In this document: positions 1-23,500 of the stretch, one piece after another
Layout of the letters: each line of letters begins with the position of its first letter
Numbering within the stretch: position 1 is the stretch's first letter
Assembly: GCF_010015445.1 (NCBI RefSeq)
Contig: NC_053121.1
Coordinates: forward strand, 25,204,434-25,268,433
Length of the DNA: 64,000 bases
Source: Perca fluviatilis
Lineage: Eukaryota; Chordata; Actinopteri; Perciformes; Percidae
Reading direction: 5' to 3'
The notes under the pieces: generated by a model
Database searches by the model: none
Seen by the model: only the letters and a program-made list of their open reading frames with translations
What the model was told of the DNA's origin: nothing
Made by a program: the position numbers and the translations under genes

Positions 1-9023
<9,023 letters not shown>

Positions 9024-10222
9024 AGAAAGGAAAAAGTGACTGAGAAAAAAGAGATGCAGATGGTCCATTCAGGCTGAGGTGATCGGTCTCTAAATCTTTT
9101 GCTCCAGTGGATGTTAACCATAATAATCAACCCAGCGACCGACAAGTGAATGGATACTGCTCCACAGGATTTTTGTCAAGGGTCTTGTGATCCTGTGGAC
9201 TGCATGCCCATTGAAAAGAGAATATTGTCCATATTTCTCAGTGCCTCCTGAGAAAGATGGGCTACCGTGGACAGACAAAGAAGACACACAGATGTTGTTC
9301 CGTTTGCTCTTTTTTTTTTAATGGAGAGGAAAAATATTTATTTTCAAACTTAGATTCTTCTTTGTCCATAGTTTGAATCAATATGCTCTTTGTTATCAAG
9401 TCACTTTTTGTCTTTTTGTTCACTCAGTATCCCAAGCAAATGCTGACACACTTAACAATGCTCTAAATGTATCTTACGTTGGAGAGAAAAAGGATCAAAA
9501 AATTAAACCAATGCTTGTTTCTTTAGTCAGTGTCAAATATGGGACTATTAGACTAACATTTCATAGTAGAGAAATGACAATTTGGGGACTATCTGTGTCA
9601 AATGTGTGATCCTGCAGCAAGGTTTTACAATTTTTAAGACCATGTAGCCATCTGATAAAGCTGTGATTATGAACACACAAAGCTTCAAAGCAGAGTTTGT
9701 GCCAAAAAAGGAGCACTTCTTTTGTTATAGGGTGTATTCAAGCTGCTAAAACACTTCGGTTGTACAAAAATATGCATTTAAGTTTCTCGTTTGTTCTGTC
9801 TTTGTACGTTTTTGTACATCACAAAAGTGACATTTTAAATGATCTCATCTGACAGTCAACTGCTTTTTAGGTTTTTGTTAACCTTTTAGAAAGTATACTG
9901 AAAGCACAATGACATCAGAGCCCATCCTACCCAGGTGTCATACCACATACACACTATATTTTTTGTATGTCTCCCTGTGGGGCTTGCTGAAAACTGGGGA
10001 GAATGGGAGTGGATTGCCTCAACACATGAGGAAAAATATGATTGATTAGACATGCCCTTGTTTGTATGAGTCTGTTAGATTTATTGCTTCAGATTAAAAC
10101 AACTTTCAATTGGGTTTTCTTTTATTAATCATTGATTTCCAAACGCATCTCACGGTTTTGTGATCAGCCCATTAAGCTTTTTGTCTAAAGCCATTAAACA
10201 TTCATGCCACACAGCATGACGA
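9024..10222 (+). other. CUL4B 3' UTR and intergenic sequence
   Basis: After the CUL4B stop there is AT-rich non-coding sequence. ATTAAA at 10093-10098 is a possible polyadenylation signal, weakly supported. No gene is seen. Confidence 0.5.
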
Positions 10223-10300
10223 GGCAACTTTATTTATATAGCACATTTCAGCAACAAGGCAATTCAAAGTGCTTTACATAAAACAAAGGGCAATAAAAAC
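10223..10300 (-). repeat. Fragment of LINE 3' end (L2-like)
   Basis: The block CAACTTTATTTATATAGCAC...CAAAGTGCTTTACATAAAAC is repeated nearly identically at 15840-15900, where it is the 3' end of the minus-strand L2-like copy. Here only this terminal piece remains. Confidence 0.7.
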
Positions 10301-10682
10301 ACTCGGTAAAGAGAATGTAAAGTAAAAAAAAAAACAAGTTAAATAGAATTATACATACATTAAATGCAATAATAAGATACATACAAATGAACAACTACGT
10401 GTTTAATAAAAGGCAGCGTCATACAATGATTTAGCCTTTATTTAAAAGAACTGTCAATCCGGTTTATTTTATGAATCATTGATTTTTAAACTTAAAAAAA
10501 AAAAATCTTAATGTCTTGTATGAAAGTAGCCCATTAGTAAGCATTTTTTTTGCCTAAAGCTATACAACATTCACATTCTCGTGAGGCTTGAAAATGGATA
10601 CAGTAAACTAATTAACTGTGTGGTAAAAGCATGGGTAAAAGGGGGAGAGAGATTTGAGTCCACACCTTCTGGTTTGAGATCT

Positions 10683-10692
10683 GTCATATGAC
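10683..10692. promoter_or_regulatory. Palindromic E-box GTCATATGAC upstream of LAMP2
   Basis: A perfect 10-bp palindrome lies 107 nt before the LAMP2 start codon. It equals the TFEB/CLEAR consensus GTCACGTGAC except for the central CG to TA. Lysosomal genes are commonly driven by CLEAR sites, so this could be a decayed or variant site; binding is not shown by sequence alone. Confidence 0.3.
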
Positions 10693-10798
10693 TTCCATTT
10701 CCTGGTACTGTCGGCGTCATCCCAAACACCGCTGACTGAGCGTCCCTGTCGGTTTCTTCATCTTCTCTCCGGTGGACACTCTAAAATCCTGGGCGATC

Positions 10799-11663
10799 AT
10801 GTCTCGATATGCTACATTTGTTTTATTCCTCACCCTTGGAATTGGTATGTGTCATCACATTAATTAGTCTTTAAATCAAATGCGAAAAGTGAGAAAATGA
10901 TCGCTATATGTTTCTGCGAAGTGATTAAACTCATGGGACACTTCGGGCCTGGTGCCACTGGGTTCAGGCTAAATGCTGCTCTGGAGATTAAGAAGATGTC
11001 TTATTTGTCTGTGGCCTTAAATTATAGCTATATACATAAATGTGCTGAGGGTGAATATACGCTAACTTCACAGGCCTTAAAACCAACCCATCATCGGCTG
11101 TTCGTTCCAGTCGTGATGTTATGCTAATGAAGCTAGCTGTATTGCTAATTGTTACCTACGTCAACAACATCAAACTGGAGCGTCGCTGTGTGCAGCTCAT
11201 GGGACTAACGTTACATTTCCCCTCACCTTTGCTATTTTTCTTTTCATGCCGATGTGTAAGAATAGAACCATGCACATGTACAGTCAGCTTTAACGTTATA
11301 ACATTACTGCCTTTTCATAATGTGTTGGTCAGTCAACCTTAGCCGTTAGCTTACTTGTTAGATAACACTTGTTTTGAAGCTCAAGTTTGAGGTAACGTTA
11401 ACGATAAAACCATCTGAGTCATGTCCGCTGCTAAATAACGTTAGCCACACACACAAATGTTAAGAGAGTAAACATGGTAGCTAAACCCCAGTTGACGCAA
11501 AATAAAACACGACTAAAATAGTTAGCATTAGCAAACGTTTGGCAGTTTACAGTAAAGGCTGCTTTATGGTTGTACGTAGGCTCTACGTAAGTGGCCTTAC
11601 TTATGCCATTGTGAGGATTTAGCGTTCCATTTGTACTCTGATACTGCACTAAGCGTAACGCAC

Positions 11664-11699
<36 letters not shown>

Positions 11700-14600
11700 T
11701 AGTTAGTAGTTAGGCTGGCGATGGGGGCTGAAAAAAACGCAGCAGTGAAAAGTGGAGACATATTCAAGTTTTGACAAAACGCAACTCAATGTCACACTGC
11801 ATTTTCTAATCATTTAACCAACGGTCAATCCGTTTTTAAGGCGGTAAAAATAAACATCCCTACTTCATCGCTGCCACAAGAAAACTTACAAAACTATGAG
11901 GGTAAAAAACGTAACACAAGTACTTGCCTGCCCAGGAGTTTGTGTAACAACTGACCGTTTCCTTTATGGCTACGCCACACATAGCTATATTCTAGGATAG
12001 GAGAAAAAACGTATTGGTTGTTTGTATTTCTTTAAACCAATCACAATCGTCTTGGGCAGCGCTAAGCTCCGGATGCAGAGACGGTGCAGTAATGTGAGCT
12101 ATTTAATTAGCTGGATACATGGTTAAATGTAATTTGCTCTTACCAGTGTATCGCTGTGTGTACTTTGTCCATAGCAATGTCCCAGTTACATAGTAAATGC
12201 CTTAAACATATTTTTTGTAAATCTTTACAATTATTCCCCAAAAAGGACCAAGCAGGCCTGCCTTATTGCACGATCCAAATGTTCTTCAAAACTTATTTTC
12301 AGCATGTATCTTGCTAGCTCGAAGTTTGTTTTTTTCCCAAAGCGAAAGGAGTTTGAGCACAGCAACACACAGAGTGGAAATAAAGCCGCCCATATGTGAG
12401 GTCGACAATGACGATCTATAAATGAACTTCTGGAAAACAGTAATTGTGAAATATAAAGTCTACTTGTGCTACATTGGGGGGGGGGGAGAACATAACAGGA
12501 CATCACACAAATGGGCCATTTAAATGACACTCAACGGCGTACAACCCTATGGCGAATAGCCGGACCGACTGATCTAGTGTGGATGTACCCTTATGCTTGT
12601 GCTGTGGTGTGTGCATCGTTCTGGCGTATCTCTTTAAAAGGGAAACAGCCATTGCTATAAGATCACTTTTATTTCAGATAACTGTTTTAAACGAGGAATC
12701 CACTGTCAATTCTTAGCTAGCTAATGTTACGTTACGTTCACACCACTTTATGTGCTGTGATTAAGCTAACATTTTATCACAAAGGTTATATTTTGCTTAT
12801 AGGGCGTTTTTCTTGAAAGTTAATCTCTAATGCTGACATACATAACATTCTGTGACCTTAGGAATTTCAGCTATGTTTCCACTGCAAATGTTTTTATCGC
12901 ACATGATAACGCAATGCTTTTGATAGGCGTTTACAAAATAATGTTTCCAAAGACAGGGTCACAAATTGTGATAGCTGTGATTTCAATGTACCAAAATATG
13001 TGTGAGAAAAGAATATTTTCAAGTGATGACGAAATATTGTCAGCCTAAAGTGTAGTTGATGTTATGTCCTACAACCCAGCCCTTCAGTACAAATACAGGA
13101 CTTTTATAACAAGATCACACACATCTGTGTGAGTTTGAGTTCATGTCAGGTGCTTTTATAAATTTATGATACTTGGAGATTGTGGCAGGCAGCTTGAGTT
13201 GACGATAATGCATACTGGTAAAAACCATGTAGTAAATCTGAATGGCCCTTGGCCTCCCTTCTGTTAATTGTATACAATTTCTTAGAGCCAGTAGAAAGGT
13301 TCAGGCCTTTGTTCTGCAAGTAGGACTGAACATTTCTGCACTGTCATTGTAAAATATTACTATAGTGTTTTCTTGTCCACTTCAGTCAACTTGGGGTCAT
13401 GTAACTCTTCTGTACATAATAAATAGATAGCTCTTAATTACACTTATGTGGCAGGTGACCTAGGATATTTACAGCCTGTTCACAATATTCCTGATCAAGT
13501 TGTATTTTAGTACATGGCACTTTGGCTGTGGAGGTTATCCGATGTCAGCTGGAGGATGGTGCTACTGACTGGTTGTTTGCCAAAAAATGTGTGGGTCTCT
13601 CATATTTGAACAGATAGACTTCATATGTAGTGCCCATGAGTTTCCACTTTTTGCAACTATACTTTTAGTGAAGAGAGTAACCTATTAAGTTCCAACTGGA
13701 GTCATTTTTCGTTTTCTTTTCAGCGTTCCAGCTGTCACATGGCACTGAGGTGACTGTCGTAGACAAAGACAACCAGTTATGCCTCTTTGCCAATCTAATG
13801 GTCAACTTTTCAGTCTCATATGAAGTAGCTGACAATAAGGTGAGTGTCTGGTCTTAGTCCTAATAACCTCAGTGTTCTACTAAGACCGTCTGTGTTTTAT
13901 ATTTAGTACATCAGGCTACACAGTAACCTTATGAAGTTTGCCAATAGAGCAAAGCAGCTCAGCTCTTATCAGGCCGCCTCAACAGCGTGACTATCACACA
14001 ACTCTTGTGGAAGCAAATGTCATCATGGAAAGGGGAAATAAGGGGAGTCACTACAAAGGAAATAGCTTTTTTTTTTGTTGCTATTCAGCATTTCAGTTAG
14101 TGTGTTTTCCTGGTGCACATTCTGGGATGGTGATGGCGCAGTGGATATGACACATGCCTTTGGTGTGGGAGACCTAGGTTTGAATCCCACTGTGATATAT
14201 CAACCAATGTGTCCCTGAGCAAGACACTTAACCCTTAGTTGCTCCAGAGGCGTGTGACCTCTGACATATATAGCGATTGTAAGTTGCTTTGGATAAAAGC
14301 GTCAGCTAAACGACATGTAATGTAATATTCTGCAATTTGGTTTGTCCTGTCTTTTCACTAGTGAATGGTTGGGCTATAGAAAGCAGTTCACCAAAATGAA
14401 TGACATTGTAATGGATCTTTCATATAAGCTGTCTATCACTCCTTGGCTTATTGGAATAATGTTAATGCTATGTTTACAGGGGAAGTGCTTTAGATGAGTG
14501 CTCTGACTTGTTTGGTGGCAGATACTTTGCATGAATTAAAATATGCTTCAGCATCAGTGTATCTGTCCCAGGAACTAAAACTCTGCTAAGTAAAGTTTTT

Positions 14601-17527
14601 TTTCCCTTGTGGTCTCTGAAGTTTACTTTTAAACAGTTTGACATCGAACTTGTATAATGTCATTAAATATGGTTTACAATCTGCTCTCTTTTAGAGTGCA
14701 ACAGTCGAGTTTGAACTTCCAACTAAAGTCACAACAGATGAAAGTACATGTGGTGCCACAAGCTCAACGTTGAAGCTTAATTTTGGAGAAGGTCACTCCT
14801 GGAGTGTGAACTTCACCATCAATGGAAAAATGTACCAGGCAGACACCATCATATTTTCCTACAACCTCAGCGACACAACCGTCTTCCCTAATTCTGTATT
14901 AAACGGTAACCTCTACACCTCACTGTGCAATCAGAAATACACACATGATTCACAGGCCTTGTACTGATGCTGATGGGTTTTTGAATTTCTTTTAGAAACC
15001 GAAACTGTTGCCGTGAAGCCTCGCATAACAGATGTAGGAGTGGACACCTGCTACTCATGCAAGAGTAAAGACATGATCGAAGCCGATAAGGTCAACCAGA
15101 CACTGTGGAACGTGCTCATACAGGCTTTTGTCAGTAACAACCGCACAAGTGAAAACAGTAAGTGCATGATGCAGCGTCACATTTCATCCTGCTTCTAATA
15201 TTTCTCTCCTGTTTACATTTGTTGTCTATTCTTTCACACAGTTACTTCTTGTCCTGCCGATGTACCCACAACTACTGTTGCCCCTACCACTCATGCCCCC
15301 AGTACTACCACTGCGGCTCCAGTCACGAACTCCACTACCATTGCCCCTTCTCCCACAACCACCCCGACCCCCACCCTCCCCACGCCCACCACTGGGAAGT
15401 ACAGCATCAAGCATGATGAAAACAGCACAGCCTGTCTGATAGCCAACATTGGCCTGCGGATTGGTTTCAAGCAAGAAGAGGTATGTTCATAAACACAAAA
15501 TTATAACGTAACCTTGTTTTCCAGATGATGTACAGATGATCTTCCGTAGTCCTTTTGCTGATTTGATTCGATTCTCTTCCCTTCCCAAGATGAACTTTGA
15601 TCCAAACGGGACCAAAGTCTCTGGATCATGTGGAGTCAACAGCAGTGAGCTGATACTGATGTCCAACACAATGACCATCATGCTCACTTTCACCAATGTA
15701 AGTTTGATAAACCTGCTTGGTCACATTTTCTTAGTATTTAAAGACAGTTTTAAACTTTTAAGATAATGATAACCAAGAATTTTCTGTTGTATTTCCAATT
15801 TTTTTTAAACATTTTGGGCAACATCAAAGCCAAGGCAAGGCAGCTTTATTTATATAGCACATTTCAGCAACAGAGCAATTCAAAGTGCTTTACATAAAAC
15901 ATTTAAGAGCAGTTAAAACATACCTGCCAACACTCCCATTTTTCCCGGGTTTCTCCCGTTTTTTTAGCCCTCTCTCCCGGACCCCTCCCAGTTTGTTATT
16001 TCTCCCGGGAAACTCCCGTAATTTGCATGGCCCAAACTCCTTTATAAATAATCAGACCAATATGTTTGTCTAATGTTGACCAGTTGCCATATCTTGTATG
16101 AAACTCATCCTATTTACACAATCCACACACCATATACAATTTTCAACGCGTTTGTCACCTCAACCTGGCAACCCATAACCCAGTTGCGCAGTTGGTCTCT
16201 GTGCAAGCATTACGGAAAGTTCAGACCGGAAAACGAGCCGATTTAAAAAAAATAAAAATAAATAAATAAATAAAAAATAAATAAATAAATAAATAAATTT
16301 TTAAAAGGCAGGTGAAGGCGGTGTTCCCGCAAAGAAATCAAAATATAGATGTAAATTTCGACAGTGTTGGGCGCAACTATTTACATACATCTTACCTAGT
16401 CATCTCGACAATCTCCACACTTTTTGTAAGGTGTGTCACATTGATTTTAATGTAGTGCACGGTGGGAAAAATGACATTACCCAGCACATTAAAACGCAGC
16501 GGATCTTACATTCACAAATCTCCCGCATTTTGAAAACCAAATGTTGGCAGGTATGAGTTAAAAACAAATTTAAAAACCGATCAAAGTTACAGTGCAGTAT
16601 AAGAAATGAACAATTATTTAAAGAAAGGTCTTCAGCCTTGAGTTAAAAGAAATGAGAGTTGCGGCGGACCTGCAGGTTTCTGGGAGTTTCTTCCAGATAT
16701 GTGGAGCATAAAAACTGAACGCTGCTTCTCCCTGTTTAGTTCTGACTCTGGGGACAGAAAGCAGTCCTGTCCCAGACGACCTGAGAGGTCTGGGTGGTTT
16801 ATAGTGTAGCAGCAGATCAGAAATTAGTAAAAAGTATTTTGGCCCTAAACCATTTAGTGATTTATAAACCAGCAAAAGTATTTTTTTTTTTTGAGGGACA
16901 GAAAGCCAGTGCAAAGACTTCAGAACTGGGGTAATGTGATCCACTTTCTTGGTCTTAGTGAGGACTCGAGCACCAGCGTTGTGAATCAGCTGCAGCTGTC
17001 TGCTTTTGATTTTTTTTTTTTTTTAAGGGAGACCTGTAAACCGTACAGTCGTAGTCGAGTCTACTGAAGATAAAAGTAGGGCTGCAGCTATCAATTCTTT
17101 TTGTAATCTATTAATCTAGCACTTTATCAATTGATTAATCGGATAATTTTTTTTGCGTTTTTAAACAACCCAAACTAGGGAAAAAAGCTACATTTTCGGA
17201 TAAAAACATTTGTATTGCCTACATTGCTGACAATATCATCTCTCAAAAACTAAACATATTAAGTGCATTTAAGTGCCATATTACATTGTTTTTAAAGATT
17301 TTTTTATTTTTTTTCAAATATCAACCTCAAACTAAGGCATACATTAAACATACACAAACATTACATTAAGTTGTGCAACTTAACTTTCAGAACTACAAGT
17401 TTCAACCTGAGACTGATCTGTATATACAGTAGGCCTATATGTAAATATTAGTTAGACTCAACCTATTTTCATTTATATTTGATTATAATGTCACACAGCT
17501 CTGTTTCAGAGAGAGAGAGAGAGAGGG

Positions 17528-17558
<31 letters not shown>

Positions 17559-20500
17559 GAGAGAGGGAGAGGGAGAGAGGGAGAGAGAGAGAGAGATTTG
17601 AAGGGATAGTCAACGCGTCAGCTCTTAAGATCAGATCTTGTCTTTGATTTTGGTAGTCGTTGTGTTTGGTGTAGTTTCATCGTCCATACGACTCTGTTAT
17701 TTACTTTTGTCGGGTCCTCTTCGTGGAATGGATGATTAAGTTAGACTCCATGTTTTCTGTTGAGATGCTGAAGCACTGACGTTGTGCTATTATCGTGGTA
17801 AGCTAGTTTGATTTTGCAGTAGACTCACTGTACAGAGTTTTAATTACGTTTTGAACTGATTCCAAACTTTGGACACTTTTTGTCGTTTTCTCCAGCCTGT
17901 CTCTTCTCTTAGCCCCTCGCTATTTACGCTCCGGCATGTGTCGCCAGCAGCAGAATGAGCCGCGTCTGGTATGCGACCATAATAATGCTCCGTGCGGAAA
18001 CACCGTCCGTCAGCGATACGTTGGTAACATTGATTTAACGAAGCTTCGAGGCAAGTCATTTTGCATCGAGGATTTTTTGTAATCGAATTATTCGAGGAAT
18101 CGTCTCAGCCCTAGTTTTTCCAAATCCTGCTGAGACATAAGTCCTTTAACCCTTGATATATTCTTAAGGTGATAAGGCTGACTTTGTAATTGTCTTAATG
18201 TGGCTGTTGAAATTTAGGTCTGAGTCTACACCAAAATTTCTGGCTTTGTCTGTTTTTAACATTGTCGATTGAAGCTGAGCGCTCAATTTTAATCGTTCCT
18301 CTTTTGCTCCAAAAACCTCAGTTTTTTTCTTCATACAATTTAAGAAAGTTCTGCCACATCCAGTCATCAATGTAGTTACTCAGTTTTTGTATTGGACTAT
18401 AGTCCCCTGGCAATAAGGTTATGTAAATTTGTGTGTCGTTCGCATAACTATGGTAACTTCTTGTTTTCCATAATCTGAGCTAGCGGAAGCATGTAGATGT
18501 TGAACAGAATAGGCCCCAGAATGGAGCCGTAGGGTCTTCAGCCTTGATCAAAGGCAATTTGTCAATTATAGATCAGTGGTTCCTAACCTTTTTCGGTTGC
18601 AAAGAAAACGCAGTGACTGTAGTGGATCAATGGCACGTGTATTGATACGACACATACTTTTCATGTTTAGGCATTTTTTCCTGTTTTTTTTTTTTTTTTT
18701 TTTACAGTAAGTTTGGTCTAATTTGCAGTCATACTACTAACAGAGTGTCAGAAGCTAACCATGTATCCATTAATTTTAGCTATCCATTTAGACATTTCTA
18801 TTACTAACTAGTTTTCATGCACTCCTAATCAGTTGGGGGTGTTACAGTTGACTCAGGTCAGTGTGAAATAGAGATGAAGTTGAAAGGTTACTGGTTATTG
18901 TGACAATAAATACACTAAAATCAGCTTGAAACAAACTTATAATCCCTATGTGTGTTTGTGTTTTTTTTTGTTAACATGAATATGTGTGCATATTATGTAT
19001 TCAAATATTTGTATTTTAATAATTAGTTGTGTAACCTGTTATTAGTCTGTTTGACATGCAGCGATGCTTCTGTTGCCTTTAACGTCTTTTTCGGAGCGTC
19101 GGAGAGCAGCGCTGACATTTAGCTAGGTGGCACCGAAATCCGCGTTGCTATTCTGTCCGGTAGATACCGGGCACCGGTGCCGTATTGGTACCGGATTTTA
19201 ACATGCGTCATTAACGTCAACAGAAAATTGCATTGCCTGTATCTTTTCACGTCAAACGCGCGTGTGGAAAGTGGTCGCACAACAGCTGAAATGTTGTGTT
19301 GCGCACGAACATAGTGTTTAAACTTTACGGAGACAACCAAATAAAATATTGACTTCTTTTGAAATAAGATTTTCTAGGTTTTTATTTGTTTTTATATATT
19401 AAAAATAGACTAAATATATGAATAAATATTGAACAGGTGGTCGCCAAAGGGGGCAACCAGACATCACGAAACGGTTGCCAATTGACTCAATGTGGTTGCC
19501 AAGGGCAACCAGGCAACCTTTACTGTCGAGCCCTGGTTTGTTGGATAATATAAGATATTTGATGACATCCAGAGAGGATGCAACAAAATGTAAACTGTTC
19601 ACTCTAGGTAACCCTCGTCCCTGAACAGAGAAAAGGGAGATGTATGTATCCTGGATGTTCTGGATGCAGAGTCTGTGTTAGCCTTCAGTAATTGAGATAG
19701 CTGCTAGGTGGGATTTTGTGAAATTTAATTTGTTCAAAATAAATTATTTTGATGCATATTTTTCTGTGTCTATTTTCTGTCTAACAGGACACAAAGAAAT
19801 TCCGCCTACATGCTCTGAACATCACGGGAAAGACTAGCTCTGGTAATTCAATGTATCATATATACCCACCATCTACCCAGAATCCACACGGAGAAGCAAG
19901 CTAATGTTGAGTTTTTCTTTTATGTCGGTGTTTCTTTCAAGGTGTGTTGTTTTCTGAAGCAAACACCAACCTGAGTCTGTGGGAGGCAGCTGTCGGCACC
20001 TCTTACATGTGTAACAAGGAGCAGAACTACACCATCACCAGCCCACTCGCCCTCTACACCTTTGACCTTCAAGTACAGCCATTTGGAGTCAAGAATGGTG
20101 TTTTCAGCACAGGTAGGTTATTCTTTAATGTCTCTTAAAACAGACTCCACTGACCAGACCCTGACCCAACTGTTTCAGATTTAGAGTCGGGGGGGGCTGA
20201 TGAGGTATATTGTCAGTTTGTACCGGTACTGGCATATATGTTATATAATAATATAACATATATGCAGTGGAAACATGGCATTACAGTGATCAGTAGCACT
20301 GATTTTGTTTTGGAGCTCAAAAAGAAGTCACAGACTGCCGCCACTCATCCTCAGTAAAAGCTAAGTTTTACTTCACATTAACCTAATGACAACCAATGGA
20401 AAGTGTTTGATTATACACACTTAAAATTAGTGGTTTTCAACGTTTTTGGCTTGCGTTCCCCTAAAATGAAGCAATGTCTGCTCATGGTCCATCACAAGTC

Positions 20501-23500
20501 ATCTGAAGGGTTTCTAGAAGAGGGGAACGTATCCAGTATTTCACAAGAAAAGAAAAATGCAGAAATTGGAGGAAAATTTGGTTCCCTTAAGATTTTTTTG
20601 GGACTACTTAAAGGACAAATCCCGCACAAAATGAACCTAGGGGTTAATAACGCATGTGTACCGAGTCGACCGTTCTCTGGGATATGTTTTCATGCTAATC
20701 GAATGTGACCACTTTTAGCACAAACCGTTCACGTATACAGGCGGGCGCCATCTTGGGAAAACCAGTCGAACAACGAGTCATGACTGTTTTCCCAAGATGG
20801 CACCCGCCTGTATACGTGAACGGTTTGTATTTTGAGCCTTGTTAGTGGTATAGAAATCGCGATTTCTTTTTACTTTACCCTCTTTCTCGACGACTAGCTT
20901 TATAAGCTAATTCGGTTTGCAATAAAACTGGTCACATTCGATTAGCATGAAAACATGTCCCAGAGAACGGTCAACTCGGTACACATGTGTTATTAACCCC
21001 TAGGTTCGATTTGTCCTTTAAGGGGTCCTGACCACAGTTTTGGAACCACTGCTTTAAATCTTCAAAAGATACATTCCCATTTATAATCAAGTCCATCCGA
21101 AGCTGATGTCAATCGTCCTGATCACTTCAAAAACACCCAAATTACCTCTTGCAGCATGTCTTCATTTGTATAAAGTTCATCACTATCATTCCAAACAGCA
21201 TTGCCAGATTTACGCAAATTTTGCCCTCCTGTACGCTGTATTATCAATAATGCCAGTACCATAAGTACCATAATGGCAGATAATTTGACCTCTGCATCTG
21301 GCCCACTGGCGGAAGATGTAGCAGCCACAAACGGCGAGGTGGAGCTTGAATTTTCTCACTAAGGCATCCTGTGTTCGAGTTGTTTTGAGTGCACCAGTAA
21401 GTTTTCATGCAGAATACGAACAGGCTTCTAGTTGTGCTGTCTTGTAATTTAATTTGTAATAGTACATACAAAAAATGGATGGACACACACCCCCTTTCAT
21501 GCATCATAGCTACGTCAGCTTTCTTTAAAAAAAAAACCTTGTGTGTAGATATGTAAGCGTGTCAAAAAATTATTTAAATTATTTTTTTTGTAAAATTACA
21601 CATTTACACCTATTTGTTCTTGTGGTTATTGATTTGCGTACGGTAAAGTTTCCTTAAAATACGATAATTTGTAGGCTCTGTTACGATAGTTGTAACATTT
21701 CCCATCTGGCAACGCTGATTCAAAAGATGTTTATTTTCATGTGGCAGCTTTTTTAAGTGTTGTATTTTGGCACAGCTGATGGCAAATAATCTGAACTGCT
21801 ATCCTGCTGTGTTGTTAATCAGAAAATCACTGTTCCACCTGTTGACTGGCTCTCTTTTTATCTGCAGCCCATGAATGTTCTTTGGATGACACCAGCATCT
21901 TAATCCCAATCATTGTTGGGGCTGCTCTGGCCGGCTTGATTCTCATTGTAGTGATTGCTTATGTGATTGGTCGAAGAAAGACTTACGTTGGATATCAGAC
22001 ACTTTAAATCCAGTTTGCAATCAATATCACGGGGTTCCCAAGCCTGGTCCTTGGGTTTCGTATGCAATTGTTTAATTGGCAAATAACTTAAAAAAATCTA
22101 AATCTAAACTAAAGTCTCTGCTGGGAAAACATGAGATGCAGTATTGAAGTTATTGGCCGTTATGGGACATGAAATGCACATGGAGCATTAATGATACTAT
22201 AATAAGGAGTGAAAATTCATTTTCATTATTATTTTTTTTTTTCCAAGGACCAAACTTGTCTACCCCCAATGTTTTGTGTTTCTTTTTTGTTGTTTTCTGG
22301 ATGTCTTGTCTTTCCTTTTTTGTTGTTAATGAGCAAGTGCAACATCCATACAACCTTTTTTTTTATTTAAGTAGTTATAATCACTTGACAGGTTTCTACA
22401 CAGGTACAGTACACTTCAACATTTACAAAAGCCTCTGGACATTAATTAGTTTGACGCATTTTTAGCACAAGATGTGACCATTTAAATTGGTTGCTGTAGG
22501 ATCTTGCACTTGCTCTGCAGACATTCCCTTTTTGTTTGATTTTGTTGTTATTTTATCTTTGTGCACATTTTTGTTTTTACTTCCTTTTATGGTTCAACTG
22601 TTCATCCCCATAATTATTTGCATTAAGACATAAAGGAATGATCATTTTCAACAGCATTTTTCCACCAATCAAAGAAAGATGATGAATCAGCTTTCTTTAT
22701 TCCCAGAAATTCATTTACAAGGATGAAAGTCTACTCCATTTTGAAAGTAGTCAAGGAAAATATGCTTTAACACCATGTTTGCCCCTGTAGAGCAGGAGAA
22801 ACATTGGAATTATTGTCCTGATTATGCGGCTCAAATCCTATTTGGAATGTAAAATGAAATTGTTTAAAATGAATAGACCTTTTTCATGGAGGACATTTCG
22901 GCATCAAAGCCATACAAGTCCAGGTGGAACTAATGACATTAAGATGGCCCACTTACATTTCAGTGACAAATCGTCGTTAGTGTTATTAATTACACCTGTG
23001 CTTTGCCTGCTGTACCATGTCAAAATGTCTGCTGTTTTAAAAGGTCTCTTATATTTGCACATGCTCCAGTCAGAGAATAAATCTGAGGGAAAAAAAGGTC
23101 AACTGTTTTTTTTGTTTTTTTTCTCACACAATACATTTTGGCATTAGGTTTAGAAAAGGGAGAGTTATGTTGTGTAGATGTTTGCTTTCATGAGGCTATT
23201 TACATATAAATGCACTAAGGCACTCTTCACATTTTTGCATTATGTTGAGACTGATTTACATTATCTCACCTGTGTATAGGCGTGGGCTTGGCCTGAGCTT
23301 TGAGGGCTGCAGCTGGATCAGGGCACCTTAAAGCCCCTGAAAACGTTAATCTGAAGTATTTCTCTGTAACATTAAATATAATTACTGAACGAGCAACAAT
23401 CAAAGGTAAAGTTCAGAAAGTGACCTGTGGTATTTCATGAAGAGTATAACACAGGAACAGTTTTGTGATATTGGCTTTAATGGTATTTTCTTTAAAAGCT

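Larger units (their letters stand above)
15834..18560 (-). mobile_element. L2-like LINE copy, 3' half, interrupted by two DNA transposons
   Basis: The minus strand at 16618-16944 encodes a C-terminal reverse-transcriptase tail ([38 protein letters not shown]) typical of L2/Jockey-type fish LINEs. Upstream sequence continues to about 18560 and the 3' end to 15834. Frameshifts and stops show that it is dead. Insertions at 15919-16555 and about 17087-18113 split it. All of it lies in LAMP2 intron 6. Confidence 0.8.

Noticed and set aside
16618..16944. 108-aa minus-strand open frame
   Set aside because: Decayed C-terminus of a LINE reverse transcriptase, not a host gene.
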